In this document: in pieces, positions 35,964 to 45,123 of the stretch | How positions within the stretch are numbered: position 1 is the stretch's first letter | Layout: each line of letters opens with the position of its first letter | Assembly (NCBI GenBank): GCA_023384415.1 | Contig: JAHDWJ010000021.1 | Location: 32,001 to 96,000, forward strand | From: Anaerolineae bacterium | Lineage (GTDB): Bacteria; Chloroflexota; Anaerolineae; Promineifilales; Promineifilaceae | DNA: 64,000 nt | Direction of reading: 5' to 3' | Translations under genes and position numbers: made by a program | The notes under the pieces: model-generated | Told to the model about the DNA's origin: nothing | Seen by the model: the letters and a program-made list of their open reading frames with translations, nothing else | The model's database searches: none

Positions 35964-36980
35964 ATGCCATCCCGACGTGCTCACCCCTTGTTTTCTCCGT
36001 TTGGCTGTGGTACGGCAATTTTGTTTGTTCTACTGCTGGGGGCGGTGCTGCTGTGGCAGGGGGGTAAGCCGTTTAATCCTGGGGCGTTGAGTGATATGCG
36101 GCCGCGTCAGACACCTATCGCCGGTTTTGCTTCTCATGCCGAGTTTGAGATGGAATGCGGCCGCTGTCATACTCCCTGGCAAGGAATTACCAGTGATAAA
36201 TGTGAGGCGTGTCACACCCCCATCGCGGCCCAGCGCCAGGCGGGCGATGGGCTGCATGGCCTTTTGCCGGATACTCACCGCTGCCAAAATTGCCACACTG
36301 AACATGCCGGCCGCGAAGCCCGCCTGACCCAGATGAGTTTAGAGCAGTTTGATCATGATCGCCTGACCCGTTTTAGCCTGATGAACCACCAGCTTGATTT
36401 TGCCGGCCTGCCCATGAGCTGTACAGCCTGCCACCAGGAAGGGAGTTTTGTCGCGGCCGCCGTAGATTGCCAAACTTGCCATATCCAGGCGGCTCCCGCT
36501 TTCATGGCTGAGCATGCTACCTCGTTTGGCACGGCCTGCCTGGATTGTCACCAGGGGCGGGGGGAGATGGACGATTTTGATCACAGCCGCTTTTTTGTCC
36601 TGGATGGAGCCCATCTGGCCCTGAGCTGCCAACAATGCCACGCCGGGCAGACATTCGCGGCCGCGTCTTCTTTCTGTGCCGCCTGCCATGCCGAACCACC
36701 CATCCATGCCGGGCAGTTTGGATTACAATGTGAACGCTGCCATACAACTACCGCCTGGACCCCGGCCCAACTGCAAGCCCACACTTTCCCCCTCGATCAC
36801 GGTGACGAGGGGATGATCCCGTGCCAGACCTGTCACACCCGCAATTATACCGCTTATACCTGCACCAACTGCCATGCCCACCCCGAAGAGGAGATACGAG
36901 AAGAGCATCTCAAAGAAGGAATCACTGAGTTCTCTGACTGTATTGCCTGCCATCCGACGGGGGAAGAGGCAGAGGATTGA
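35964..36980 (+). CDS. Membrane-anchored multihaem c-type cytochrome (12 CxxCH)
   Basis: 338 residues with one N-terminal transmembrane anchor (FGCGTAILFVLLLGAVLLW) and twelve CxxCH haem-attachment motifs from CGRCH to CIACH, many in pairs about 15-20 residues apart with extra His residues for bis-His ligation. The protein would be exposed outside the membrane and carry electrons. I start at MPSRRAHPLF; an in-frame TTG at 35910 adds 18 residues. No clear ribosome-binding site. It is followed by a second multihaem cytochrome in the same direction, together suggesting extracytoplasmic electron transfer. No oxidoreductase partner is nearby. Confidence 0.88.
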   Translation: MPSRRAHPLFSPFGCGTAILFVLLLGAVLLWQGGKPFNPGALSDMRPRQTPIAGFASHAEFEMECGRCHTPWQGITSDKCEACHTPIAAQRQAGDGLHGLLPDTHRCQNCHTEHAGREARLTQMSLEQFDHDRLTRFSLMNHQLDFAGLPMSCTACHQEGSFVAAAVDCQTCHIQAAPAFMAEHATSFGTACLDCHQGRGEMDDFDHSRFFVLDGAHLALSCQQCHAGQTFAAASSFCAACHAEPPIHAGQFGLQCERCHTTTAWTPAQLQAHTFPLDHGDEGMIPCQTCHTRNYTAYTCTNCHAHPEEEIREEHLKEGITEFSDCIACHPTGEEAED

Positions 36981-36984
36981 GGAG

Positions 36985-37066
36985 TGAGGAGTGAGGACTG
37001 AGGTATGAGGACTGAGGTATAAGGGAACAGGAGATACGCAAACTAGAAACTCGAAACTAGAAACTT
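36985..37066. repeat. GAGTGAGGA / GAAACTAGAAAC word repeats between cytochrome genes
   Basis: GGAGTGAGGAGTGAGGACTG words, then CTAGAAACTCGAAACTAGAA just before the second cytochrome start. Both word types recur elsewhere in spacers, the second at 33300-33325, and the first in frame in gltB and purSLQ. Confidence 0.7.
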
Positions 37067-37069
37067 CCC

Positions 37070-38722
37070 ATGCGCCGTTTACTCCTTTTACTCACCTGTC
37101 TGATTATTTTCACCGTCCTGGGTTCCGGGGGGGTGATTTTTTTGGCTGAGAACCACCCGTTTCGGCCAGGGGAGGCCGGGTTCCGTTGGCAGCAGGTGGC
37201 GGAGCAGGTGCATCTGCGCTTTTCTCGTGACCCGGCGGAGCGTCACCTGGTTTTGTTGCAGCGGCGGCTGGATGATCTGGCCCAGGCCGAAAGTGAGGCG
37301 GCCCAACTCGCGGCCGCACTCAGCCTATCTACCGCCCTGGAGCAAACCTTACGGGCCATCCCCCAGGCCCCCGCAGAAACCCAACCCCGCCTGAGTCAAC
37401 GGCTGCGCCAGATCGCGGCCGCGGCCCAGCCCATTCTGGCCCAACTCCCCGCCAATCTGCGTCAGCACCCAGAAATTGCTCCCCTGATTCAGCAAATCAA
37501 CCTGCTCCTGACGGTGGATCTCCTGCTCCTGCTACCGGGAAGCGGCCAACCGCTCACCCCCATCGGCCCGCAAAGCGTCCCGTTTCTGAGTGATGATGTT
37601 GACCACAGCTTCTTTCCCCTCATCGGGGGGCACGAGGCCATCGCCTGTGAATCATGCCACAGTGAAGGATCATACCAGGGCACTCCCACCCGCTGTGAAA
37701 GCTGCCATCAACCCCCGCCGAACCATTTTGCCGGGGTCTGTACTGATTGCCATACGGTGGAAAATGTGGCTTGGCGGCCACATCAATTCAACCATGTGGG
37801 CGTGAGTCAATGTACCACCTGCCACCTGGCTGATAAACCGGCTTCCCATTATGAAGGGGAGTGCGCTTCTTGCCATACCAACACCGATGATTGGCGCACA
37901 GTGGCGTTTAATCATAGTGGGTTCACCGATTGTATTAGCTGTCACCGCGGCCGCGCTCCTATCAATCATTATCCTGGTCAATGTTCCCAATGCCACACAA
38001 CCACCCGTTGGAGCGGAGCCGGCTTTAACCACAGTGGCTTTACCGATTGTGTCGGCTGTCACAGCGGCCGCGTTCCGGCTAACCATTACCCTGGTCAATG
38101 TTCCCAATGCCACAGCACCAACAGTTGGAGCGGAGCCAGCTTTAACCACAGTGGCTTTACCGATTGTGTCGGCTGTCACAGCGGCCGCGCCCCGGCCAAC
38201 CATTACCCTGGTCAATGTTCCCAATGCCACAGCACCAACAGTTGGAGCGGAGCCAGCTTTAACCACAGTGGCTTTACCGATTGTGTCGGCTGTCACAGCG
38301 GCCGCGCTCCGGCCAACCATTACCCCGGCCAATGTTCCCAGTGTCACAGCACCAATAGTTGGAGCGGAGCCAGCTTTAACCACAGTGGCTTTACCGATTG
38401 TGTCGGCTGTCACAGCGGCCGCGCTCCGGCCAATCATTACCCTGGTCAATGTTCCCAGTGTCACAGCACCAACAGTTGGGGTGGGGCCAGCTTTAACCAC
38501 AGTGGCTTTACCGATTGCCAATCCTGCCACACCCCACCAGGCGGCCATTTTCCTGGGCAATGTTCAGCCTGTCACAATACCAGTGATTGGGATGATGCTG
38601 AATTTACCCATGTTGGCCTGACTGACTGCCGCTCCTGTCATAGCCCACCCAATGACCGTGACCATCGCCCTCCCGTACCGCAATGCTCTGACTGCCACAA
38701 CACCGATGATTGGGATGATTAA
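37070..38722 (+). CDS. Secreted multihaem c-type cytochrome (19 CxxCH) with tandem repeats
   Basis: 550 residues. An N-terminal signal or anchor (LLLLLTCLIIFTVLGSGGVIF) precedes a helical region (to about 180). The rest contains 19 CxxCH motifs. The core is a tandem series of 39-residue units, each with two haem motifs: FNHSGFTDCVGCHSGRAPAN then HYPGQCSQCHSTN. At DNA level five 117-bp units (38008-38592) are nearly identical, and four of them share the GCGGCCGC octamer. Each unit supplies His residues for bis-His coordination, so the array could act as a modular haem wire. The last units diverge (CSACH, CRSCH, CSDCH). It is the second gene of a cytochrome pair. Confidence 0.85.
   Translation: MRRLLLLLTCLIIFTVLGSGGVIFLAENHPFRPGEAGFRWQQVAEQVHLRFSRDPAERHLVLLQRRLDDLAQAESEAAQLAAALSLSTALEQTLRAIPQAPAETQPRLSQRLRQIAAAAQPILAQLPANLRQHPEIAPLIQQINLLLTVDLLLLLPGSGQPLTPIGPQSVPFLSDDVDHSFFPLIGGHEAIACESCHSEGSYQGTPTRCESCHQPPPNHFAGVCTDCHTVENVAWRPHQFNHVGVSQCTTCHLADKPASHYEGECASCHTNTDDWRTVAFNHSGFTDCISCHRGRAPINHYPGQCSQCHTTTRWSGAGFNHSGFTDCVGCHSGRVPANHYPGQCSQCHSTNSWSGASFNHSGFTDCVGCHSGRAPANHYPGQCSQCHSTNSWSGASFNHSGFTDCVGCHSGRAPANHYPGQCSQCHSTNSWSGASFNHSGFTDCVGCHSGRAPANHYPGQCSQCHSTNSWGGASFNHSGFTDCQSCHTPPGGHFPGQCSACHNTSDWDDAEFTHVGLTDCRSCHSPPNDRDHRPPVPQCSDCHNTDDWDD
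38008..38592 (+). repeat. Five 117-bp tandem repeats in the 19-haem cytochrome gene
   Basis: Units begin at 38008, 38125, 38242, 38359 and 38476 (TTGGAGCGGAGCC; last copy TTGGGGTGGGGCC). Synonymous differences are very few, so the array expanded recently or is being homogenised. Such repeats can vary in number by slippage, and a short-read assembly might have collapsed copies. Confidence 0.85.
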
Positions 38723-38992
38723 GATTCGCGGCCGCAAACCGTCTTCATTCCTGTCAACCAGTTCTTGCCGGGCAATAACAAAACTAGACTTTGGCGAAAA
38801 TAGATTTCACCAGGAGTAATGACCCATACACCAATACACTAACACGCCAATACACCAACCCCTATTGGTCAGATCAAAAAACGCCTGACCCCAGATAAAC
38901 GTAGATGATAAACAGATGGTGAGGTATATTACGATCTGCTGGCCAGATAATTGGTCAGCAGGAATTGTCCATACCCCAAACTTACACCATCA
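38723..38992. other. Intergenic region with TTGGTGTA repeat
   Basis: 270 nt. It holds one octamer (38728), the spacer word ACACCAATACACTAACAC (38825-38860, complement of TTGGTGTA) and nothing else I can assign. Confidence 0.5.
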
Positions 38993-40999
38993 ATGGAATC
39001 TTTACTCAACTCTCTGGCCCGCAAATTAGACCCTTCAATTGACAAAAGAAGCCGGGTAGAACAGGCTGGTGCGCTGATGGAAATGGCCGGGCTGCTCTGG
39101 ACATTCCCATTTGCCCTGGGTGGGGTCATCTGGTTGGTGGCCGCAACCGAATGGCTGCTCATCCAGCAAACCTGGCCGGTACTGCTGCTGCTGTTGGCCC
39201 TACATGTTCTCTTCAGCCGTCTCAGCTTTTCCTTCCAGCGGCAATCAGGCAAGGGGGTATACACCATTGTCAGCGGCTCCTTTGTCACGCTGGTTTCCTG
39301 GTCGGCCGCCCTGATCTTTGGCCCCACCGGGTTATGGATCGCCATCCTAAACAGTGCTACTTATGAAGCCTGGCAATGGCGACAGCAGTGGGGATACCGC
39401 CGTCGGGTCAACCTGCTGTTTAACTTCATTCTCAATATCGCTATAGAAACCTTTGCCCCGCTGCTGGCACTCTGGGTTTATCGCCGCCTGGGCGGCGTTT
39501 ATCCCCTGCCTGGCCTGGGTGGGCCAGACATCTGGCCCGCTCTGGCGGCGACCGTCATCCTGGCTCTCATTCCCTTCTTTCTAGTACTCCTACCCTTGTT
39601 CCTGAACATCTGGCAAAGCACAGCCTGGCGTGACTTTTTTCGTCTGCTCCTCTTTGCCAATGGGTTTGGCCTGGCAACCTTACCTTTCGCTGTCCTGGCG
39701 GCTGGTCTTTACACCCAACTGGGGCTGCCTGTCTATCTTTTCTTGTTAGCAGGTGGGGCTTTAACCAATCTTCTGGCTTACCGGTTCAGCCAGATTCTCA
39801 ACAGCTTACAGGAGCGGGCGGTGGAGTTAGCGGTGCTGGAGCAGTTAGGCCGGGAGCTTATCGCGGCCCCCCCTGATCTTTCCACCTTGCCGCAGCTGCT
39901 GGATGAACATGCCCCCCGCCTGAATGGGGGCGGCCCCATGGCCATCTGGCTGATAGAGCGGGCGATGGTTTACCGATTTAATGAGAGTGGGATCATCCAT
40001 CTGGATGAGGCCAGGGAAAAGCTGCAAACCAGGTTCCAGCAGATGCCGGGATTTACCGGGTTTTCGGAGCCGAATAAGGAAGGGGTTCTCACCTTGCTGC
40101 CTATTCGGGGTGATCAGTACCGGTTGATAGGAGGCATTGCTACCTGGTCAGGACAGCAGAGACAAGAGCGGCTGCCTGCGCTGCAATCTTTGTCCGGGCA
40201 GATCGCTTCGGCGGTTCATCGGGCGGATGCCTATGAGCAGATGATTACCAGTGAAAAGATGGCCCGTGAGTTGGAGATTGCCGGCAAGATTCAGGCCACC
40301 TTCCTACCCACGAGCCGCCCCCGCCTGCCTGGTTGGGATGTCGCGGCCGCGCTCATTCCCGCTCGCCAAACTTCTGGCGATTTTTATGACTTTGTCTACC
40401 TGGAAAATGGCCGCCTTGGTTTAGTGGTCGCGGATGTAGCTGATAAGGGGACAGGGGCCGCCCTTTACATGGCCCTCAGCCGCACCCTGCTCCGCACCTA
40501 CGCCATGCAGTTCCCCGATGATCCCGCTCGCGCCTTACAAGCCACCAATGAGCGCATCCTGACGGACACTGAATCTGAGCAGTTTGTGACCGTCTTTTAT
40601 GGAGTATTAGACCCGGTTGGCGGGCGGCTGCTTTATGCCAACGCCGGGCATAACCCGGCCCTGGTGGTGGGCAATCAGGTGACGCTGTTAGGCAACACGG
40701 GTATCCCTCTGGGCATGTTCCCTGAGCAAAGCTGGCAAAATAAGCAGGTATATCTGGCCCCAGGGGAGAGCCTGCTTTTGTATAGTGACGGTATTCCGGA
40801 AGCGATGAATGGGATGGGGGATGAGTTTGGGGATGAGCGGTTGCAGCAGGTCGCGGCCGCGTACCAGGGCCAGAGCGCGGCCGCCATACAAGAAGCGATC
40901 CATCACGCCGTACAAACCTTCGTTGCCGACGCTCCCCAGGCCGACGATATAACCTTGCTGGTACTGGTACGCCATCAAGTAAACGAAGAAGGGGCTTAG
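38993..40999 (+). CDS. Membrane-bound SpoIIE/PP2C-type serine phosphatase with GAF-like region
   Basis: About 668 residues. Residues about 25-270 hold roughly six to eight transmembrane helices. A GAF-like sensor region follows (about 285-420), then the PPM/SpoIIE phosphatase domain (about 430-660). Metal-binding motifs are ARQTSGDFYDF, LVVADVADKGTGAAL, NAGHNPALVV and ADDITLLVLV. Such RsbU-like phosphatases control anti-sigma or anti-anti-sigma switches in response to signals. I start at the ATG (MESLLNSL); a TTG at 38951 would add 14 residues. No partner kinase or anti-sigma factor is nearby. The first 1.3 kb has no GCGGCCGC. Confidence 0.85.
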   Translation: MESLLNSLARKLDPSIDKRSRVEQAGALMEMAGLLWTFPFALGGVIWLVAATEWLLIQQTWPVLLLLLALHVLFSRLSFSFQRQSGKGVYTIVSGSFVTLVSWSAALIFGPTGLWIAILNSATYEAWQWRQQWGYRRRVNLLFNFILNIAIETFAPLLALWVYRRLGGVYPLPGLGGPDIWPALAATVILALIPFFLVLLPLFLNIWQSTAWRDFFRLLLFANGFGLATLPFAVLAAGLYTQLGLPVYLFLLAGGALTNLLAYRFSQILNSLQERAVELAVLEQLGRELIAAPPDLSTLPQLLDEHAPRLNGGGPMAIWLIERAMVYRFNESGIIHLDEAREKLQTRFQQMPGFTGFSEPNKEGVLTLLPIRGDQYRLIGGIATWSGQQRQERLPALQSLSGQIASAVHRADAYEQMITSEKMARELEIAGKIQATFLPTSRPRLPGWDVAAALIPARQTSGDFYDFVYLENGRLGLVVADVADKGTGAALYMALSRTLLRTYAMQFPDDPARALQATNERILTDTESEQFVTVFYGVLDPVGGRLLYANAGHNPALVVGNQVTLLGNTGIPLGMFPEQSWQNKQVYLAPGESLLLYSDGIPEAMNGMGDEFGDERLQQVAAAYQGQSAAAIQEAIHHAVQTFVADAPQADDITLLVLVRHQVNEEGA

Positions 41000-41174
41000 A
41001 AGGCGGTGTGCCTGACCTGCGGATCAACCAGATTGTTATAAAATGAGAACCCCAGGAACTGGGGAACCTTGTACGCCTGAATACGTTTTACAGTATACAT
41101 GGGCCAGACACGGGCTGATTAGATTTAACCCTGTTTGGCCTTATCTGTAGCAACGATAAACGTGGAGGTAAACG

Positions 41175-41669
41175 ATGAAAAAATTAACCTGGTTATGGGT
41201 GTTTCTCTTTTTCCTGGTGGCTTGCCAGGGGGGAGATGCCGGTGAACCGAACCCTGCTGCGTCAACGGTCAGGCCTACCCCTTCATCTGAACCAACAGAT
41301 GAACCGGAAACAGAGCTTACCCTGAACTTAAATGAACCGTTTGCTTTGTCGGCGGGGAAAAGTGTGGTTGTAGCGGGGACGGAATTACGGCTGACGTTCA
41401 CGAAAGTAGTGGAGGATTCTCGCTGTCCTACGGAAGTAACTTGCGTTTGGGCGGGGCAGGCGGTGATAGAGATAATGGTGCAAATGGGGGAATCTGCGCC
41501 CCAGAGTATCACCTTTAGCACCAACCCAATTTCCACTGAACTGCATGACACTATCGAACTGAGTGGCTACACCATTCACCTGCAAAGCCTGGACCCTTAC
41601 CCCCAATCCAGTGACACACCGATTCCTTTTGAGGATTATCAAGCGATATTGGTCGTTAGTCAGCCATAG
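41175..41669 (+). CDS. Lipoprotein of unknown function
   Basis: 164 residues with a type II signal peptide (LTWLWVFLFFLVAC, lipobox LVAC, Cys at residue 16) and a Pro/Thr/Glu-rich linker (STVRPTPSSEPTDEPE). The conserved part is EDSRCPTEVTCVWAGQAVI, a motif with two cysteines found in many bacterial lipoproteins of unknown role. The GGAGG ribosome-binding site is good. It is isolated between the phosphatase and the leuB end of the BCAA operon. A small hairpin (CCCCAG/CTGGGG, 41050-41064) lies upstream. Confidence 0.7.
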   Translation: MKKLTWLWVFLFFLVACQGGDAGEPNPAASTVRPTPSSEPTDEPETELTLNLNEPFALSAGKSVVVAGTELRLTFTKVVEDSRCPTEVTCVWAGQAVIEIMVQMGESAPQSITFSTNPISTELHDTIELSGYTIHLQSLDPYPQSSDTPIPFEDYQAILVVSQP

Positions 41670-41721
41670 AAGTTAGCCCAGCGTGTGGCAGTTTCCGTGA
41701 CTGCCACACGCTTAACAAATC

Positions 41722-42813
41722 CTACCCCAACCGCCCCACAATCTGCGCCGTCATCTCCTGCGTGTTCAGCGGCCGCGTCCCTTCCCCCGCCAAATCCCCT
41801 GTGCGATGCCCAGCTGATAGGGTGTCATAAATTGCCGTCTCAACCGCGGCCGCTTCCCGTTCCAGCCCTAACGAATAACGCAGCAGCAGGGCCAATGAGC
41901 CAATCGTGCCAATCGGGTTGGCGACTCCCTTGCCGGCGATGTCCGGGGCCGAGCCGTGAATCGGTTCGTAGAGGCCGCGGGGCCGGCCGTGCCGGTTCAG
42001 ACTGTCCCCCAGCGAGGCCGAAGGCAGGTTGCCCAGTGAGCCAGACAACACTGAGGCCTCATCAGTAAGGATGTCGCCAAACAAATTACCGGTAACGATG
42101 ACATCGAAGCTGGCGGGGCGGGTGATGAGGTGCATCGCGGCCGCGTCCACCAGCAAATGTTCCAGGGTAATATCCGGGTATTCTGGGGCCAGCTCCATTA
42201 CCACCTGCCGCCACAGCCGGGAGCTTTCCAGGACATTGGCTTTGTCTACCGAGGTGAGTTTCTGTCTGCGGCCGCGAGCCATCTTGAAGGCCGTGTGGGC
42301 CACCCGGCGAATCTCATGTTCGCTGTAAATCATCGTATCCACCGCCTGCCATTCCCCATTGACCTGCCGCCGTTCGCGGGGGGTGCCAAAGTACACATCC
42401 CCAGTCAGCTCCCGCACCACCACCAGATCAACCCCCTGGAGCTTTTCCGGTTTGAGCGGGGAAGCGTGGGCCAAAGCGGGGTGGATGGTCAGCGGCCGCA
42501 AATTAGCGAACAGCCCCATGTTTTTGCGGATACCCAGCAAACCCTGCTCCGGGCGGACGGCGGCGCGGGGATCGTCCCACTTTGGCCCCCCAACCGCGCC
42601 CAACAGCACGGCATCGGCTTCCAGGCACGCGCCGAGTGTTTCTTCGGGCAAGGCGGTGCCGTGGGCATCAATGGCGCACCCGCCGATGAGGTGGGTGCTG
42701 GTGTGAAAGGTGTGGTTGAATTGGTGGGCGATGGTGGTGAGGACGGTGGTCGCGGCCGCGGTCACTTCCGGGCCAATCCCATCCCCAGGCAAGAGGGCAA
42801 TAGTTGCTTCCAT
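41722..42813 (-). CDS. leuB: 3-isopropylmalate dehydrogenase
   Basis: NAD-dependent oxidative decarboxylase, third step of leucine synthesis, also used for citramalate-derived 3-methylmalate. 363 residues. Motifs are [12 protein letters not shown] at the start, [21 protein letters not shown], the metal/substrate loop [20 protein letters not shown] and the nucleotide loop [25 protein letters not shown] lies before the ATG. It is the last gene of the ilv-leu operon, 17 nt after cimA. Confidence 0.96.
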   Translation of the reverse strand: MEATIALLPGDGIGPEVTAAATTVLTTIAHQFNHTFHTSTHLIGGCAIDAHGTALPEETLGACLEADAVLLGAVGGPKWDDPRAAVRPEQGLLGIRKNMGLFANLRPLTIHPALAHASPLKPEKLQGVDLVVVRELTGDVYFGTPRERRQVNGEWQAVDTMIYSEHEIRRVAHTAFKMARGRRQKLTSVDKANVLESSRLWRQVVMELAPEYPDITLEHLLVDAAAMHLITRPASFDVIVTGNLFGDILTDEASVLSGSLGNLPSASLGDSLNRHGRPRGLYEPIHGSAPDIAGKGVANPIGTIGSLALLLRYSLGLEREAAAVETAIYDTLSAGHRTGDLAGEGTRPLNTQEMTAQIVGRLG

Positions 42814-42830
42814 GACTCTTTCTCCAGTTC

Positions 42831-44393
42831 CTATGAGTTCCCGTTTAGCAAGGCGTACTCCATGCTATCGGCCAACGCCTGCCAACTGGCCTGGATGATA
42901 TTGGTGCTGGCCCCGACGGTACTCCAGCGGCCGCAACCATTCTCCGTATCAATCAACACCCGCACCCCGGCCCCCGTCGCACTTTCACTGTCCAAAATCC
43001 GCACCTTGTAATCAGTCAGGCGGATGTCGGCCAGGGTAGGGTAGGCCCCCACCAACGCTTTGCGTAACGCCTTGTCCAACGCATTCACCGGGCCATTCCC
43101 CTCGGCGGCGGTGTGATGGATTTCCCCGCTCACTTTTACCTTGACAGTAGCATCGGCAGTGGCCTGCTGGCCGTGACCGGGGCGCACAATGACGGTGAAA
43201 TCTACCAGTTCAAACGGGGCGTGATAATCGGGATGCAGGCGGCGCAGCATCAGGCTCATTGAGGCTTCGGCACTCTCGAAGGAGAACCCCTGCGCCTCAA
43301 GCTCCTTGATCTCCTCTAACACTGCTCGCGCCTGAGCCGAATTGAGATCAACCCCATACTCTACCGCTTTGTCTAACACGTTGCCCCGCCCGGCCAACTC
43401 CGAAACGACGGTGCGCTTCTGGTTGCCAACCAGTTGCGGGTCAATGTGCTGGTAACTGGCTTCGTTCTTCCGCATGGCGGCCACATGAATGCCCCCCTTA
43501 TGGGCGAAGGCACTCACCCCCACAAAGGGGGCGTGGGTATCCAGGGGCAAATTGGCAACCTCAGCCACAAAATGGGACAGTTCGGTCAGGCGGGCCAGGT
43601 TTTCCGGGGGCAGGCAGCGTTTACCCATCTTGAGTTGTAAATCGGGGAGGATGGTGCAAAGGTTGGCGTTGCCTACCCGTTCACCATAGCCGTTGATGGT
43701 GCCCTGGATGTGAACGGCCCCGGCTTTGACCGCCGCCAGGGTGTTGGCGACGCCGCAGCCGCTGTCGTCGTGGGTGTGGATGCCGATGGGGATGCCCAGT
43801 TTACGGTTGACCAGGCTGACAATGGCTTCTACATCCCAGGGCATGGTTCCCCCGTTGGTATCGCAGAGGACGACACAATCCGCCCCGTGCGCGGCCGCGA
43901 CCTGCACCGTCAGCAGGGCATAATCTGGGTTGGCCCGGTAGCCATCAAAAAAATGTTCGGCATCATAAATGACCTCTTTGCCCAACTCTTTCAGGTAAGC
44001 GATGCTCTCGCCAATCATAGCCAAATTTTCTTCTCCATCTGTTTCCAGCACATCCCGCACATGTAAATCCCAGCTTTTACCTACCAGGGTGACGACGGGG
44101 GTTTCCGCAGCCAGCAAGGCCTGGATATTGGCGTCATCGGCGGGGCGGGTCTCTTTTTTGCGTGTAGCGCCAAAGGCCGCGATTTTGCTGAACTGCCAGG
44201 GGGTGGTGTGTGCGGCCGCGAAGAAAGCCGCATCTTTCGGGTTCGATCCCGGCCACCCCCCTTCAATATAATGGACGCCAAACCCATCCAACCGCCGGGC
44301 AATCTTCAGCTTATCGTTCAGCGAATAAGAAATCCCTTCTCGCTGTGTCCCATCCCGTAATGTCGTATCGTACACAAAAACCTGGTTGGACAT
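42831..44393 (-). CDS. cimA: (R)-citramalate synthase
   Basis: Condenses pyruvate and acetyl-CoA to citramalate, giving a threonine-independent route to 2-oxobutyrate and isoleucine; LeuCD and LeuB process the product. About 520 residues. Start motif [18 protein letters not shown], the HxH metal site [11 protein letters not shown], and the C-terminal regulatory (LeuA-dimer-like) domain. Family differences from LeuA are RDGTQREG (not RDGEQSPG) and the spacing [17 protein letters not shown] start at MSNQVFVYD with AGGAG five bases upstream; the longer ORF adds spacer. Its presence beside leuA in one operon implies citramalate-based isoleucine synthesis. Confidence 0.93.
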   Translation of the reverse strand: MSNQVFVYDTTLRDGTQREGISYSLNDKLKIARRLDGFGVHYIEGGWPGSNPKDAAFFAAAHTTPWQFSKIAAFGATRKKETRPADDANIQALLAAETPVVTLVGKSWDLHVRDVLETDGEENLAMIGESIAYLKELGKEVIYDAEHFFDGYRANPDYALLTVQVAAAHGADCVVLCDTNGGTMPWDVEAIVSLVNRKLGIPIGIHTHDDSGCGVANTLAAVKAGAVHIQGTINGYGERVGNANLCTILPDLQLKMGKRCLPPENLARLTELSHFVAEVANLPLDTHAPFVGVSAFAHKGGIHVAAMRKNEASYQHIDPQLVGNQKRTVVSELAGRGNVLDKAVEYGVDLNSAQARAVLEEIKELEAQGFSFESAEASMSLMLRRLHPDYHAPFELVDFTVIVRPGHGQQATADATVKVKVSGEIHHTAAEGNGPVNALDKALRKALVGAYPTLADIRLTDYKVRILDSESATGAGVRVLIDTENGCGRWSTVGASTNIIQASWQALADSMEYALLNGNS

Positions 44394-44462
44394 GGTGTTC
44401 TCCTGCAAAAAATGGGACGCGGTGACGGGGCCCCGCATCACCCCATCGCCGCGCCTGGTTTC

Positions 44463-45053
44463 TCATTTCCCCATTGCCTGCTCATATTCTGCGATACGCT
44501 CCGCCTGCTTGAGCAGGTACCCCAATTGATCTAGCCCTTCCAACAGACAGGTTTTGCTGAAATGGTCAATAGGGAAGGTGGTGGTGCGGCCGCCAGGCAA
44601 TGTCACCATCTGGGTTGCCAGATCAATGGTCAGTTGTAACTGGGGTGATTCGGTGGACATTTCTAGCAGTTGTTCATGGGTTTCAGCATCCACAGCCACT
44701 GGGAGCAGCCCGTTTTTCAGGGCATTGTTGCGGAAAATATCGGCAAAGCTGGTGCTGATGATCGCCTTGAACCCCCAGCCCTGCAGGGCCCAGGGGGCAT
44801 GTTCGCGGGATGAGCCACAGCCAAAGTTATCACCCGCGAGGAGAATTTGCGCCCCCTGGTATTCGGGTTGGTTGAGCGGAAAAGCCGGGTCCGGTGTGCC
44901 ATCGGGCCGATAACGCCATCGCTGAAACAGCCCTTCGACCAGCCCATCTTTGCTGGTCACTTTCAGATATTCCGCCGGGATAATTTGATCCGTGTCCACA
45001 TCGTTGAAGGGCACGGGGATGAAGGTTGAGGTGAGGGTGGTAAAGGATTGCAT
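44463..45053 (-). CDS. leuD: 3-isopropylmalate dehydratase small subunit
   Basis: 196 residues. Aconitase swivel domain with FIPVPFNDVDTDQIIPAEYL, LLAGDNFGCGSSREHAPWAL and the IISTSFADIFRNNALKNGLL segment, all standard. Works with LeuC in isomerising 2-isopropylmalate and citramalate. Immediately downstream of leuC, separated by a TTGGTGTA-type spacer (45054-45123). Confidence 0.96.
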   Translation of the reverse strand: MQSFTTLTSTFIPVPFNDVDTDQIIPAEYLKVTSKDGLVEGLFQRWRYRPDGTPDPAFPLNQPEYQGAQILLAGDNFGCGSSREHAPWALQGWGFKAIISTSFADIFRNNALKNGLLPVAVDAETHEQLLEMSTESPQLQLTIDLATQMVTLPGGRTTTFPIDHFSKTCLLEGLDQLGYLLKQAERIAEYEQAMGK

Positions 45054-45067
45054 GATTTTGGGGTGAG

Positions 45068-45123
45068 GGTGTATTAGTCTATTAGTGGTTCAAGTTATGC
45101 TAATACACCAATACACTAATACA
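45068..45123. repeat. TTGGTGTA word repeat, leuC-leuD spacer
   Basis: GTGTATTAGTCTATTAGTGG then the complement AATACACCAATACACTAATA. The two halves form an imperfect inverted repeat within the operon. Confidence 0.75.

Noticed and set aside
38008-38592. CRISPR array
   Set aside because: The 117-bp direct repeats are coding, contiguous and without spacers. No cas genes in the window.
37670-38621. Long ORFs on both strands over the cytochrome repeats
   Set aside because: Frames created by the 117-bp unit length being a multiple of three; repetitive Ala/Val text, no start signals. The CxxCH frame is the real one.
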